Positions 11,680-22,891 of a DNA stretch of 64,000 nt are shown piece by piece. Position 1 is the stretch's first letter, and each line of letters starts with the position of its first letter. Both the position numbers and the translations under genes were made by a program. Origin of the DNA: Beverwykella pulmonaria (taxonomy: Eukaryota; Ascomycota; Dothideomycetes; Pleosporales; Melanommataceae); contig BCHH01000013.1 of the NCBI GenBank assembly GCA_001599595.1, forward strand, positions 416,543 through 480,542. Direction: 5' to 3'. The notes beneath the pieces are model-generated. The model was not told the DNA's origin. It saw nothing but the letters and a program-made list of their open reading frames with translations, and searched no databases.

Positions 11680-11716
<37 letters not shown>

Positions 11717-12025
11717 CTGTGAGGCTGAGATCGAGCACAGCCCGAGTCCTCCCGTCCTCAGCCTGACCAGAACCCCATCATGATTCCCTTGAAAATACTT
11801 CCCTACTAACAGCACCACTTTCATTGATTTCTACTCCTCATCTAGCCCATGCCTTTGGGTTTGTATTACGCGCTCTCGTCAATCGCGGTTGCTGTGATTG
11901 TCTTCCCGTTTAGCCTTCTGCCACGGCGTTAAGTTCCATGCTCTCCTTGCTCGAGCCAAATCCTAGGTATCAGCACAAACTTTCCGCCTTCTCCTCCATG
12001 AGCCACGAGCTCGACGTTGGTTGGA
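11096..12025. other. Intergenic region with poly-G tract
   Basis: No gene recognised. It holds the G34 run listed separately. A short minus-strand frame across that run gives only poly-Pro. The right end is the promoter of the kinase gene. Confidence 0.6.
11683..11716. repeat. Poly-G tract, 34 bases
   Basis: An uninterrupted run of G from 11683 to 11716 as written. Such runs are length-unstable and often mis-sized in assemblies. Confidence 0.95.
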
Positions 12026-14827
12026 ATGGCGATTTTCACCAAGGAGAATCCATCTCAATCACGCTTCCAGAAGGGCACCCTCGCCGCCTTTGGCCTGAAC
12101 TCTAAGCCATCGAGGGCCTCGGCCTTGAGCCAATTCTCTTCCTTTTCGTCCTACACTGAATCAGAGGATAACCCAGGTAGGGACGGGAAGAAGAAATTGG
12201 GAACGGGCACGTCGGGAGTAGGGGCCGCATTGGCAGGTCTGGCGGTTGTCCTGGGACTGAAACGTCCAAAGGCAGCTATATACAGGGGAAATCTCTCGAA
12301 CGCAAGCATTGAGGCTACCAATGGTAGTGAATACTGCTCCGATTCGGATCTGGAAAATGAAGTCGAAGGAGTCAAACGAGACCCATTTTTTCGTGTTGCC
12401 AAGAAAAAAGATAAAGATATAGAGAGGGAGCGGCGGGAACGGGAGCGGGAACGGGAACGGGAACGGGACCGGGAACGGGAATGGGAACGGGATTATGTAC
12501 CATCTTCTCGTGGCACGAAGACGCAAGATAGAGATAAGGAGCGGGATCGTACAAAGACGAAACGGAGCAGAGAAGAGAAACCAGACCACGAGCATTCCGG
12601 AGATAGGCATTCCACACGAGCCTCCAATAAAACTCCAAATCAACAGAGAGAGCGTGAGGGGGCTCGCCCACAGGAGCCCAAGACGAATGCGGGACACCGA
12701 CCCCCTCGTGCCATTGATATACCTTCAAGACCAATCAGCAATATACCTCCAAGACCAATCGACAAAAAACTTTTATTACCTATGGATAGCACACCCGTGA
12801 ATATCACGGCTGATAGGAGCAATGCTGCAGTGAATCTCGGCAGTGAGCTAAAGGTTCGAGTGCGCCCATTTGAAGAAGGGAAGCTTAAGAAAAATTACAT
12901 TGAGGACGAAAGAGTGGGGCAGTATTACTTCACTGGGCACATGCCGCTATCATCAAGGTATTCTCATCGTTCTAGTTTGACAAAAGTCGTCACAGGACAA
13001 CAACAGAAGATTCAATCTCAGCACGGCGTTGTGACAAGTGCAATAAGCCATGGAGAATTCAAGCGAAGTAGTTCGCAGGATGGGAAGATTCTGATGCCGG
13101 CTTGGGATTCGGGAGGCATAGAGTCTTCTGATACTCCTTCTGCTCCTCCTCAGCGGACGAACGATCATCTCAATACACCAGCGCCCCCATCTTCAATCCC
13201 TTCTGCTATGACGTATGCCTCCATCAATACATCGTCAACTCCTTCTTCCTTCGCTCAGCATCGACAAAGACAAATTCTAGATCCATCGCAAGCTCTTCGT
13301 GACTCGCGAATTTCGTTAGGCATGCCTATTATTTCCAGAAAACAGACGAACGAAGAAGTGGACGCTGGTCCTCAATCAGCGGATGACTACTCCAATCTTT
13401 CCATTCGTCATTCTTCTTGGCCAATCGGGAGTCATTTTATTTCATCTGACTTCCGTATTTCTCCCCAACCTTCGCCCCAAGCGCATGAATTTCTGCGACA
13501 GGTATCGTCGTCCCCACATAGGCCTTCTAGCCCTGAAGGATCGCAATCTCGCACTATCACACCAATTCATACAGCTGAAAAACGGACATCCCTAGATAAG
13601 ACAAAAGGTGTTACTTCTTCAACAACCATAGAAGGATATTACACAGAGACGGTGCCACAACAGTCGTACCGAATACTCCATTCCAGAAACACTGTACAAC
13701 TTGCAGGACATATATCTCCCAGTCATGATAAAACTCTCATGCCCCATACTACTGATCTACCACCATCTCCACCCTCCGATGAGCCTAAATCAAGCTCAGA
13801 TCATGATCTCTTTTGGGGAGGTATACATCACATCCTTCATTCATCTGATACCGACCCATTTGTTGTTTGCGACTTCCTAGGTCACGGTTCAGTGGGTGCG
13901 GTTGAAGAAGTCAAGAAAATAAGAGAACCGGGCGGCACATGGGTACGGAAAAAGGTTCTTCTCCCACGTCACTTGCGAAAGGAAAAGCTCAAAATCATCG
14001 AACAAGAGGCTAAGGTCTTGAAATCGCTGAATCACGCCCACATTGTCAGTTTTCTCGGATCATACGAGGATGCAAGCCAACTCAAAAAATCTGCAACTTA
14101 TTATTTACTCATGTCACCTGTGGGCGACAGTGATCTCAAGACCTTTCTGGGCCAGTGCTCGGAAAAACGTCCCTTCTTCGAGCATGTAAAAGATCATAGA
14201 TGGCTTCGGAAATGGTTCATATGTCTGACATCTGCGCTTGAATACATGCACAGTCAAGGCATCCGTCATGAGGATGTGAAACCATCCAATATCGTGCATC
14301 GTGGAGGTTTCATCTACTTCACTGATTTTAGCTCATCTTGTCAGTTTGAAGTAGGCCAAACCACATCTACGGAGAACCCTTCTAGGACTTCTAGAATGTA
14401 TGCCGCCCCCGAGGCCGCAGATAAATTTGAGGCAGACGGGTCAATTCGAAAGCATGGCCTGGGTTCTGATATCTTTGCACTTGGTTGCGTCTTCTGCGAG
14501 ATGCTTACAGTGCTTGTTGACGAGTCTGTAGCTTCCTTCCACAAATTCTTGCTCGCTGATTCTAGTACAAATGAGGGAGGTATAATGCTATACAGTCGCA
14601 AAGTCGACACGATATCTGAATGGTTTTCTGCAAAAAGTTGGAATGAGTCTGACGCGTATGATTTTACGATCTTAAACATGCCTTATCTACCAGCTCATTT
14701 CTTTCGCCAATGCATTCAACCCCTGTTGAGCGAAAATCGCAGGTCTCGGCCTGATGCTACTTCTGTTCTTCAGCGATTGATGGAACATAAACTATTCGCT
14801 CCTACTTGTACGTGTATCGAAAAGTAA
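12026..14827 (+). CDS. Large protein kinase with atypical catalytic motifs
   Basis: Intronless, 933 residues from the ATG at 12026 (an ATG at 11998 is out of frame). Residues about 132-158 are an Arg-Glu/Arg-Asp repeat (RERERERERDREREWERD) built on GGGAAC hexamers, followed by a long Ser/Pro-rich disordered region. The kinase domain spans about 610-925: Gly loop FLGHGSVGAV, Glu-containing helix KIIEQEAKVLKSL, catalytic loop HEDVKPSN (about 748) and metal loop TDFSSS (about 766), then APE as AAPEA. So HRD is HED and DFG is DFS. Similar HED kinases are widespread in fungi and the Asp is kept, so activity is possible. Substrate and pathway are unknown. Confidence 0.85.
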   Translation: MAIFTKENPSQSRFQKGTLAAFGLNSKPSRASALSQFSSFSSYTESEDNPGRDGKKKLGTGTSGVGAALAGLAVVLGLKRPKAAIYRGNLSNASIEATNGSEYCSDSDLENEVEGVKRDPFFRVAKKKDKDIERERRERERERERERDREREWERDYVPSSRGTKTQDRDKERDRTKTKRSREEKPDHEHSGDRHSTRASNKTPNQQREREGARPQEPKTNAGHRPPRAIDIPSRPISNIPPRPIDKKLLLPMDSTPVNITADRSNAAVNLGSELKVRVRPFEEGKLKKNYIEDERVGQYYFTGHMPLSSRYSHRSSLTKVVTGQQQKIQSQHGVVTSAISHGEFKRSSSQDGKILMPAWDSGGIESSDTPSAPPQRTNDHLNTPAPPSSIPSAMTYASINTSSTPSSFAQHRQRQILDPSQALRDSRISLGMPIISRKQTNEEVDAGPQSADDYSNLSIRHSSWPIGSHFISSDFRISPQPSPQAHEFLRQVSSSPHRPSSPEGSQSRTITPIHTAEKRTSLDKTKGVTSSTTIEGYYTETVPQQSYRILHSRNTVQLAGHISPSHDKTLMPHTTDLPPSPPSDEPKSSSDHDLFWGGIHHILHSSDTDPFVVCDFLGHGSVGAVEEVKKIREPGGTWVRKKVLLPRHLRKEKLKIIEQEAKVLKSLNHAHIVSFLGSYEDASQLKKSATYYLLMSPVGDSDLKTFLGQCSEKRPFFEHVKDHRWLRKWFICLTSALEYMHSQGIRHEDVKPSNIVHRGGFIYFTDFSSSCQFEVGQTTSTENPSRTSRMYAAPEAADKFEADGSIRKHGLGSDIFALGCVFCEMLTVLVDESVASFHKFLLADSSTNEGGIMLYSRKVDTISEWFSAKSWNESDAYDFTILNMPYLPAHFFRQCIQPLLSENRRSRPDATSVLQRLMEHKLFAPTCTCIEK

Positions 14828-15357
14828 TATAATTAGGAGTTTTAAGACTACCGGTACTCGTGATGCGGCTGAGCGGATCATGACCTCGCCCTTATTTTCC
14901 TCGTTTACTCCTCCCTTCTCGTCGTCGTCGTCGTCGTCTTCTCTCTTCAGAATTTCGTAGGTTCCAATAGTCATTGCGATACCACGCGCATAGTGAAATT
15001 TGGCGAGATGCCACATGTTTTCGAAATCAATCAACTGATAGACACTGCCGGTACAATTATTGCGCAGGTGCTGACATTGGAGTTGACAGAGTATTGGATG
15101 CGCGGCAAATTTGTTGCTAACGGTGGAAACTTTGGCATTATGTCTACGGTCTACTGCTAATTCAAGATCTTTGTGGGGAGAGGGAGCTCGGAAGCTGATG
15201 ATTCGGTGTAGAAACCATGAATAACGAGTGCGATTGTGAACAGAATACCCCCTCATATAAACCCTTAGATTCAATATTGTACGTGCAACTCCACCATATG
15301 TTCCAATATGCGCGTTGGTCATTTTTTTTTCAAAAATCTCGCATGTTATCATACTCT
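14828..15357. other. Intergenic region between converging genes
   Basis: 3' flanks of the kinase and the coactosin gene. A CGT triplet microsatellite lies at about 14919-14938. A 207-codon minus-strand frame at 14792-15415 overlaps both genes and is not supported. Confidence 0.6.
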
Positions 15358-16006
15358 TCAATATCCAGAGCCCTGGCGATCGTCTGAGAGAAATAGTTAG
15401 CTCCCTTGAAGCCACATGTCGATCCGGGTCTACCTAAGATGAGCACACTCACAGTTCGCACCCATAGCTTTTCGCAGTTTCATTGTGACCGATTCGGCGT
15501 CCAGCTCCTTTTTATCACTTGTTTGGATTTCCACTGCATAAGTCCGGATAACCTGCTTCACCTGACCGCTCTGGAAACTCATTTTGGCTTTGCGCATGAC
15601 CTTGGTGTCTGGGCCTATCAAACAAGAACAGTCAATCCAGGATCTTGCCACGAAATGGCATAGATTACAGGGGATTCAGCTGTTGATGGATATGTAGCTG
15701 TCACCGCTATTCCAACAACTGGGAACTATACTCACCTTGCCACACAACAAATGCGAATTTCGTACGCTCCGAGTACTCATCATTCCCTAGCGTCATACGA
15801 ATGTAGGCATATGCTGCCTCATCTTCCCCGAGCGTTTCTGCCATCTCCGCAATGTCGCCCGTCCCCGTCATATGAAGCTTGAGCGAATCGGAGGTTGCGG
15901 ACACGTATTTGAGGACCAGCCACGTTGTTTCCGATTTGTCGGATCGGACATCTTCATACGCTTTCGCGATATCAGCATCAGAGAGAAGGTTGTCTGCAGC
16001 AGGCAT
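15358..16006 (-). CDS. Coactosin-like actin-binding protein (ADF-H domain)
   Basis: Three exons on the minus strand: 16006-15736, 15614-15453 and 15383-15358, giving 152 residues. The final 26-base exon supplies the conserved end NYDRQGSGY; reading through the second intron instead would give an unrelated tail. The ADF-homology fold is visible in KAYEDVRSDKSETTWLVL, YAYIRMTLGNDEYSERTKF and PDTKVMRKAKMSFQSGQVK. Coactosins bind F-actin filaments and counter capping in the cortex. Length is typical for fungi. The upstream region carries two CACGTG boxes about 260 bases before the ATG. Confidence 0.9.
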
Positions 16007-16501
16007 TCTAGTGGCAGTCTAATGTAGTGAGGAAGAATTTTGTGTGAGGACAGAGTTCAGCTGGGAGATGAATTTCGGTAGTGCGGGGCGGCCTGGCCTG
16101 AAACGGGAAACGCTTCAAGATCTGATATCTAATTATGTGACACATATGTGTAGGCAATGTGGGCTTGGATAGTCTGCAACAATGCTAATCCAGAGAGCGA
16201 GTCTGTATCTATATACTAGTAGAACTTATAGAAACAAACCCCTGTCCTTGGAAGTTATATTAGTCACGTGGTTATCACGTGAGTGGTCGCGTGAGCGGAC
16301 ATATGTACATGCCACAGAGGCTAATAACTCGATACAACAGCCTTGATCAAAAAGGTCCGGTCAGCTGTGGAGAAAACCGGTTGACACAGAGGGTAGTGCC
16401 AATGGAAAATAAAACTTCAAGTCATCTCTGATCGATGATGCGATAATTTACAAATCATGGGCATGTATTTCGATTCATGAATTCGCAAATAAACAAATAA
16501 C
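16007..16501. other. Intergenic region with CACGTG boxes
   Basis: Lies between the 3' end of the CoA-ligase gene and the start of the coactosin gene. Two CACGTG palindromes occur near 16265 and 16277 (TCACGTGG, TCACGTGA), possible bHLH sites for coactosin. Nothing coding seen. Confidence 0.5.
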
Positions 16502-18271
16502 CTACAGTTTAGCACCTTCGCGCCTGTTCTGCCACCCTTTCGCATCCTTCTTTGCCCATTCCTTCAGCTCTTTCCGTTGAATCTTCCCACTTGGGGACTT
16601 CGGCACCTCTTCAATGAACACTACCCCACCAGACAGTTGCTTATGCTTCGCCACACGATCAGCCATCCATCTTTCAATGTCCCACTCGCTAGACGCCGAT
16701 TTGTGCTCTGACTTCAACACAATGTAGGCTCGAGGAAGCTCGTCATGATCCCTATCATTTCAATCAGCCTGAGAAAAAAGATAAAACTATCAGTGTGCTC
16801 ACATCTGCAAAGCGCAAACTGCCGCGTCGGCAACATGGTCATGTTCCAAGAGCAATGCTTCAAGCTCTGCGGGCGCGACTTGGAAGCCCTTCACTTTGAT
16901 CAATTCCTTCTTCCGATCCACGATCCAATACATCCCATTCTCATCTTTAGTGGCAATATCACCTGTTTGCAGAAACCCTTCCTTGTCGAAAGTTTCCCTG
17001 GTTGCCCTTTCATTTCTCCAGTATCCCATGCACACGTTCGGGCCCTTAACATGGATTTCGCCGCGCTCTCCAATACCAACTTCTTTTCCTTCATCGTCGA
17101 TCAGCTTGATGGAGGCATTAGGATCGATGTGACCGACAGATCCGGAACGGTCGTCCCGTCCCCCAGGCACGTGAAGACATGAACATGTCACCTCAGTCAT
17201 ACCCCACGTTTGGACAACTTTGAGATCGTACTTTTGCGAAACATCATTCTGAAGCTCCTTGGACAAAGGCGCAGCGCCACATAAGATGTTTTGGAGAGAG
17301 GAAAGATCATAGTTGTGCGTCTCCGGTCTTTTCGCAAGCATGACGAGAACCGGAGGTGCGGTCTGAATGTGCGTAACTCTATGCTTCTGAATGTTTTCCA
17401 AGAATTTGACGTAGTTGAACGAGCGCATGAAGTAACACGGGCTGAGTGTACGAATTGCAGCAACAATAGACCACAGTTGTCCATAAGCGTGATATAGGGG
17501 AAGAAAACCTAGCCAGCGTTCTTCGGGCCGGGAGTTCGGCTTATACGGCTGCTCCAGATCTCGCATGTAGATGCTCTGTTCGACATTCGCAATGACATTT
17601 TGGTGGCTTATCATGACCCCTTTTGGAAGCCCAGTTGTTCCTGAAGAGTAATTGAGCACGGCGACCGTGGTGCGAGACTCCATAGGACTCATTGATTTCC
17701 AAGTCCAGGACTCGCCCTTTGGCTGGGGTGATAGGAGTGATTTCCAGTCTTGTACGCCGTCACTTGTAGTGTTTGACTTGTCAGAGAACAGAAATATCCT
17801 ATGCTTTGGGAAATTCAATTTCGAAGCCGCTTTGAGTAGAGTAGGCAGTAGCGACGGTTCAACTAGGATTGCCTTGCACTCTGTATTCTGGATCTGATAC
17901 ATCGTTTCTGTACTTTTTTATGAGAATCCTAAATATTTGTGCAAATTGATCAACATACCATCGACACCATACGCAGGATTACAACCACTAAAGATGCAAC
18001 CGCATCCCACAATCCCCAAGTATGCGACCGGAACAAAAATATGATTGTGTGAAAAAACCATAACCACGTCCTGTCGCTGTAGTCCCCATTCTTGCAATCC
18101 AGCGCCCAAGGCTTTGATCCAAGCAAGCGCTTGCTTTGGACTCAAGGCATTCGAGGGGTCATCGGCATCGATCCATATGTTGGTGTCGGACGCAGGCTCG
18201 AATGGTGGGAAGATATACGTTAAGAGATCAGTCGCTGGGATATCGATCCTGAAGGGAGAATGGGAAGGCAT
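16502..18271 (-). CDS. 4-coumarate-CoA ligase-like acyl-CoA synthetase, peroxisomal
   Basis: Three exons on the minus strand: 18271-17959, 17907-16803 and 16751-16502, giving 555 residues with phases that agree. Motifs of the ANL superfamily: P-loop YSSGTTGLPKGVMIS, adenine motif TWGMTEV, TGDIATKDENGMYWIVDRKK (A8 hinge) and the catalytic Lys in PKSPSGKIQRKEL. The enzyme activates a carboxylic acid with ATP and loads it on CoA. The last three residues are AKL, a type 1 peroxisome signal. The substrate may be an aromatic, fatty or other acid and cannot be read from sequence. The ATG at 18271 is preferred; the frame extends upstream only with non-ATG codons. Confidence 0.92.
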
Positions 18272-19245
18272 AGCAATGGCCTGATAGCTCAGCACAAAAT
18301 AGGTGAATGGCGAATGAATGCATATCGAACGGTGAATTTTCTAATCGCAAGGTTTTGGTAAGCATCGACGTCAAGAAACTGTGAGAGCCGAGGGTGGAGG
18401 TGTGGGGTTACGCACAGACCATATATACGCTGTGCAGCTCATTTCTCATCACGTCTCCTCAAGGACGGAATAGTGATCGTATAGAACTGGCTCTGTCTTT
18501 AGTTTGAGACTAAGTGCATACATACATGCATTGAGGCCCCTCCAAACGATCGCTTATTCATTCTGCTTCTCACTGTCATATGATGCTTTCGCTCCACCTT
18601 CTCTTGTTTTCCCCTCAGCAATATCTAGCACTCTCAAAATACCCCTTTGGAAATAGTACATCAGTATCGAAAATTCCTTGATATACATACGACCCATCTT
18701 CGATGGCGAACCAGTACAGCCATCGTCTCTTCGGCGCAATCCCAGAGATATTGCCTTGTCCGGCGCGAAACAAGGTTGAGCTTTAAGCCAGTCGTTGTAC
18801 TCTAGCTTATATCGACTTCGAATTTGCGACCAGATATCGTTCAGGTGCCCCGGGACGCTAATCCAAAGTTACATTTTTTAAAAAAAAAAGGGGCAAACTC
18901 GGCCATTGAACTTTCATTGAAGTCAAGTATCGATGTGAGAAACGGCGCACATCAAGCAATCATAATAATTTTCAACCCGACACGATTGGTATCCCTATAG
19001 CCCCTGCCTTGCCTATCTTCGAACCTGGTTGTTTAAATCTTCCCGTTACCCACTGTATTGAACTCTTGGCGAAGTGCAACCATGCCGTCTTTGTCGATGT
19101 CGTAAAGAGACTTGATATGAATATTTCTGATGCTCAAGAAATCGGGAATCACTCTATATATCTGTAAGCAGAGTGTGTCTTAGAGAGGGTACGAAGATTT
19201 GTCTTGTGTGTATGTATGTACAGCTGATATATATATGAAGGACTG
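18272..19245. other. AT-rich intergenic region
   Basis: No gene recognised. An A-rich run lies at about 18879-18890. The left 150 bases are the promoter of the CoA-ligase gene. Confidence 0.6.
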
Positions 19246-19617
19246 ATTAGTCAGTGGCATATTCACGTCACTGTTAGTGTCCTGAACTTACAGGAGTTAA
19301 GCACTTTTAACTACAAATGCTCTCTAAATATAGACGATAACGAAGAGAACCCGTTCGAGAATAGAGATGGTACTACGAATCCTATAGAGAATTATTAGAA
19401 GTAGGCAAAGACAGTCTTAGAAAAGAAAATTGAGGAATGGCTACAACAAGGGGAAAGTTTCACTGACATTGCAGACAAAGAGCCCGCTTACGAACAGAAC
19501 TTACTAGATGAATTGGAAACCCTCATGGTACACCAGAGTTTCCGGAAGACACGAAAGAAGCAACGACGGACTAGAGACGAAGTCAGCAACCTAGGTTACG
19601 AAACCTTCGCTGAGTAA
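19246..19617 (+). pseudogene. Degenerate open frame with two TAG stops
   Basis: One frame stays open for about 120 codons except for TAG at 19396 and 19402 (TAT TAG AAG TAG), and ends at TAA 19615. It encodes NEENPFENRDG before and KKIEEWLQQGESFTD, then KTRKKQRRTRDE after the stops. Both stops would be CAG if one C-to-T change each were reversed, which fits RIP-type mutation. No family is recognised. Confidence 0.4.
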
Positions 19618-19873
19618 AATTCCATCTGCCAACTCCATTTCATCTTGTGCCTATTCTTAACACCAAAGTCATGACGTTGTGGTCGTCAACGAGTAGTGAG
19701 GCTGTGCACAAGCCTCTTTCACAATGTGTAAAGAGGGGGTACATCATCTGGAGAGCTGTATTATATTGTGTTGAAAGACTGTGTAAGTTGCGTTGAACTG
19801 AGATGTTTCTCGTGGACTATATATGCCTATGATGGGAAAAGCTAACTAGGATAGGACACATTTTTAAGCATGT

Positions 19874-20388
19874 GTGATACGTGACAACCTCCCATGTCCC
19901 ACACTGAGGTTCAGAAAATTGCCGCATGAGACGCGGGAGCACGCCTTCAGCAGCAACGGCATGGAGTATAAGGCCCAAATCTGGCGCTTCTACTTTGCTC
20001 CTTCTTTCCGTTTCTACAAGATGCCGAAGCGGCAGTGCGGTATTGCAGCTACTGAGGAAATGGTTGATATCGAACTGTTTGCGGTCGACTGCTTGTATGC
20101 AGATAGGGAACATTAGAAGTTTGAGAGTGTCAGTGATTTGTTATACAAGCATTAGGTCAAAGGATTCCCGCTTTAGAAGAATGTAATGGAGCGTGATTAT
20201 TTGCAGGACTGCCGCGAGATGTTTGATGAGTGGATACATTTGGTATGATAAGTAGCTGAGTTGCGTAGAATCGACAGCGATGCGTGGGAAGTCATTTCAG
20301 TTCCGTACACAGACTGTTACATGAAGACTGTGGGCAGACCACATGATGAGCAATTGAACGGATGGGAACTGGAGACGCTGTCATCTTG
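19874..20388 (+). pseudogene. Degenerate gene with several in-frame stops
   Basis: A single frame carries protein-like sequence (LPHETREHAFSSNGMEYKAQ, DYLQDCREMFDEW, DAWEVISVPYTDCYMKTVGR) but is broken by TAG at three places and then TGA-TAA before ending at TGA 20386. There is no net frameshift, only nonsense changes. The protein is not recognised. It sits in an AT-rich island between active genes. Confidence 0.4.
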
Positions 20389-20879
20389 AGGTTGGGAAAA
20401 ACATTGAAATACCGGTTAGGATATCAATGAAGCGCTCTGTCTGGTGAGGCAAGGTTTTATGATACAGGGTACTACTACTTCAATGGCATTGTAGATGTGA
20501 TAGCAACAGAGTAAGGGTGTCAGGTCACAGACGCCGCAGAAGGATATATAGGAAGGCGGTGGATATGGGTTTGAGGGGAATGCTGGGAAGGAAGTACAAC
20601 GAATGGGAGGATACTAGGGAAACGGGGCATGTGCTAGATGAGGAGCTGGGAAGATGCTAGGAACTTTTTCATCGAGCAAACGCTAGCCAATGGGTCTCAA
20701 TGCATCTTGAATCTTACTATTCGTCTCGCAAGTAGAAAAGGATAGCACAACTATCCCACCACTAATTGGCAATATCGCATTCTGGTTCAAGCTCGAAAAG
20801 ATGCATCAGCCTTGCAGGACCTGGTCCAATTCGCCCCCTACCTCATCAATACCAATACGCCCGAGCAGTATAACCTCCT
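20389..20879. other. Intergenic region
   Basis: 3' flank of MET12. No coding signal seen. Confidence 0.6.
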
Positions 20880-22891
20880 CTACTCCATTAAGAACTCCCA
20901 CAACCCTTTCCCCTCTACAAAATCACCCCAAATAACATTTACAAGCCAAACATCCTCCCTCACCTCCCCCAATAACTTGGCCGTCGCGCTTCTAGGTGGA
21001 TATATCCGCTGCCACTCACGCCAGATACTATACGATTCCTCCTGCCAACTCTTAAAGCTGACCGCTTCGATAATCGTAGGTGTAATGATCTCTTTGCCGG
21101 CAAATGTGCCCCACGTCACGGGGTTCACGCCATCCTCACTACTGGCTTCAAAATCACCGCTGGCGTTGCCGGCGAAGTATGTGATCTGTTCGCAAGCCTC
21201 GAGGCGTGTTTGGAGGGTCTTCCAGTCTGAAGACGGGATAAAGAGTTCGACGAAGGGCTTTTGGAAGACGAAGCCGTTTTTGGGGCCCCAGCCGAAGACT
21301 GGGTCCGTGGAGGGCACGCCGTTGACTGCCGGCTGCGAGGCTACTGTCCACCATCCCTTGGCGTTTAGTGCGAGCAGTTCCTTAGCGATCGTGCTTGTTT
21401 CGGGACTGAGACCTTGCTCCGACCAGGGTATCGCCTCTAGGTCGCCTTCGATGTGTTTCCGGAAGATGCGGCTAATGTCGTCCCGTTCGGCAGGATGACC
21501 CCAGAGTTTGAGCGCTTGCGGGGTCGAGACGTGGAGGGTAGGACCGTAGCCGTCGATTTCGCCGAATGCAGGGGATCGCGCGTCGCCCCATCGTCCGTTG
21601 GGGAAGTCGTCCCACGTTGCCTCACGACCTAATGAGCCTTCGCCTTCGGATATGGCAAGCGTGTTCGCTCGTGTGTTGATGGGGCTCCTTGGAATGCCGG
21701 CTTCACTTTCCGACGCCTCGAAGCTGGCATTACTGGATTTGCTAGGGCGTGATATGATGACGCGGTTGCGGGGACTGGAGTTCATGGAAGATAGGCGTCT
21801 CCGGCGTGCTGCCATACCGTCAGGGGGCGAGAGAATGATGTCGGGCGCGTTGAAGTCGATGGCATCTTCGTCTTCATGCTCGATCAGAGTCGGCGGTATA
21901 AGGTGGCAGTCTTCCACAATGTGCGAGACTGCCTTTTCGAGGTTGAGTGCGTAGAAGTGGAAGCCCCTCCGTCCTACGCTCGGCCTCTTCTTGATGTGCT
22001 CGACCATCTCGCTGACGATTTGCACCCCAACCTGCTTGACCAGCTCATCGTCCCCCTTCACCGCGTCCAAACGAGCCAAGATGTCGGGTGGGAGTGACGC
22101 ATGGCTCAGCTTCGTTGTTCGGCGAAGGATGTTGTAGGACTGAATGGGCATCAGGCCTGGGATAATGGGGATGGTCTTGAAGACGCCGCTCTCGTGGCTC
22201 CTCAGCATCTCCTCGAACCGATCGAAGGCGGCCACGTCGAAAAACAACTGCGTCATGATGAAATCGGCGCCTGCCTTCGTCTTCTCGACCAGGTACGGCA
22301 GATCGAACAACGGATCCTGGTGCTCGGGATGCGATTCATCCGAATGCCCTTCGGGATACGCAGCCACGCCGATGCAGAAGTAGTCGCCGTACTGCCTCCT
22401 GATGTACCTGACCAGGTCAATGGCCCACGTGAAGTCATTATTCGAGTCCTCTTCCGGCGATTGTCCTTCCTCTCTGTACTCATCGCTCCGGGGCGCGTCG
22501 CCGCGCAGGGCAAGAATGTTCCGTATTCCCAGCACCTTGGCCTGCTCCAGGGCCTCGTCGACAAGCGAGCGGCTCATGTTGGTGCAGGTGAGATGCAGAC
22601 ACGTCGTGAGCCCCAATTGGCGCTGGCATATTTCTGCGAGTTCGAGCGACTTGGTGGCCGTCGAGCCGCCGGCGCCCCAGGTAACGGTTACGAAGAGGGG
22701 GCGGAGGGCCTGGGACATGCGCTCGAGGCGGCCTTGGAGGTTTGCGAAGCCCTACGAAGCCGTCAGTGACGCTGGAGTGAAGTTTGTTTGGCGGGGTAAC
22801 CCACGGGCGCAGTCTTGGGCGGGAAGAACTCCAGCGAGAAGTAGTTTGCCCCGGCGGGCAGGGCATTGATCTTATCCGTAACCTTCTCCAT
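20880..22891 (-). CDS. MET12: Methylenetetrahydrofolate reductase (Met12 type)
   Basis: Two exons on the minus strand, 22891-22805 and 22751-20880, give 652 residues; a second ATG three bases upstream (22894) is equally possible. The enzyme reduces 5,10-methylene-THF to 5-methyl-THF for methionine synthesis in the cytosol. The N-terminal FAD barrel is clear (SLEFFPPKTAPGFANL, VTVTWGAGG, CLHLTCTNMS, NILALRGDAPR, GADFIMTQLFFD, PGLMPIQSY). After a Ser-rich linker the C-terminal domain holds the Met12-like motif ATWDDFPNGRWGDARSP and FGWGPKNGFVFQKPFVE. Length and the linker match Met12 rather than Met13. It is divergent from the amidohydrolase gene. Confidence 0.95.

Noticed and set aside
14792..15415. 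207-codon minus-strand frame
   Set aside because: It overlaps the end of the kinase and the coactosin gene, lacks an ATG-supported domain and includes a CGT microsatellite read as poly-Asp.
20812..22869. Several long plus-strand frames (up to 228 codons)
   Set aside because: They are shadows of MET12 on the opposite strand, with no motifs of their own.
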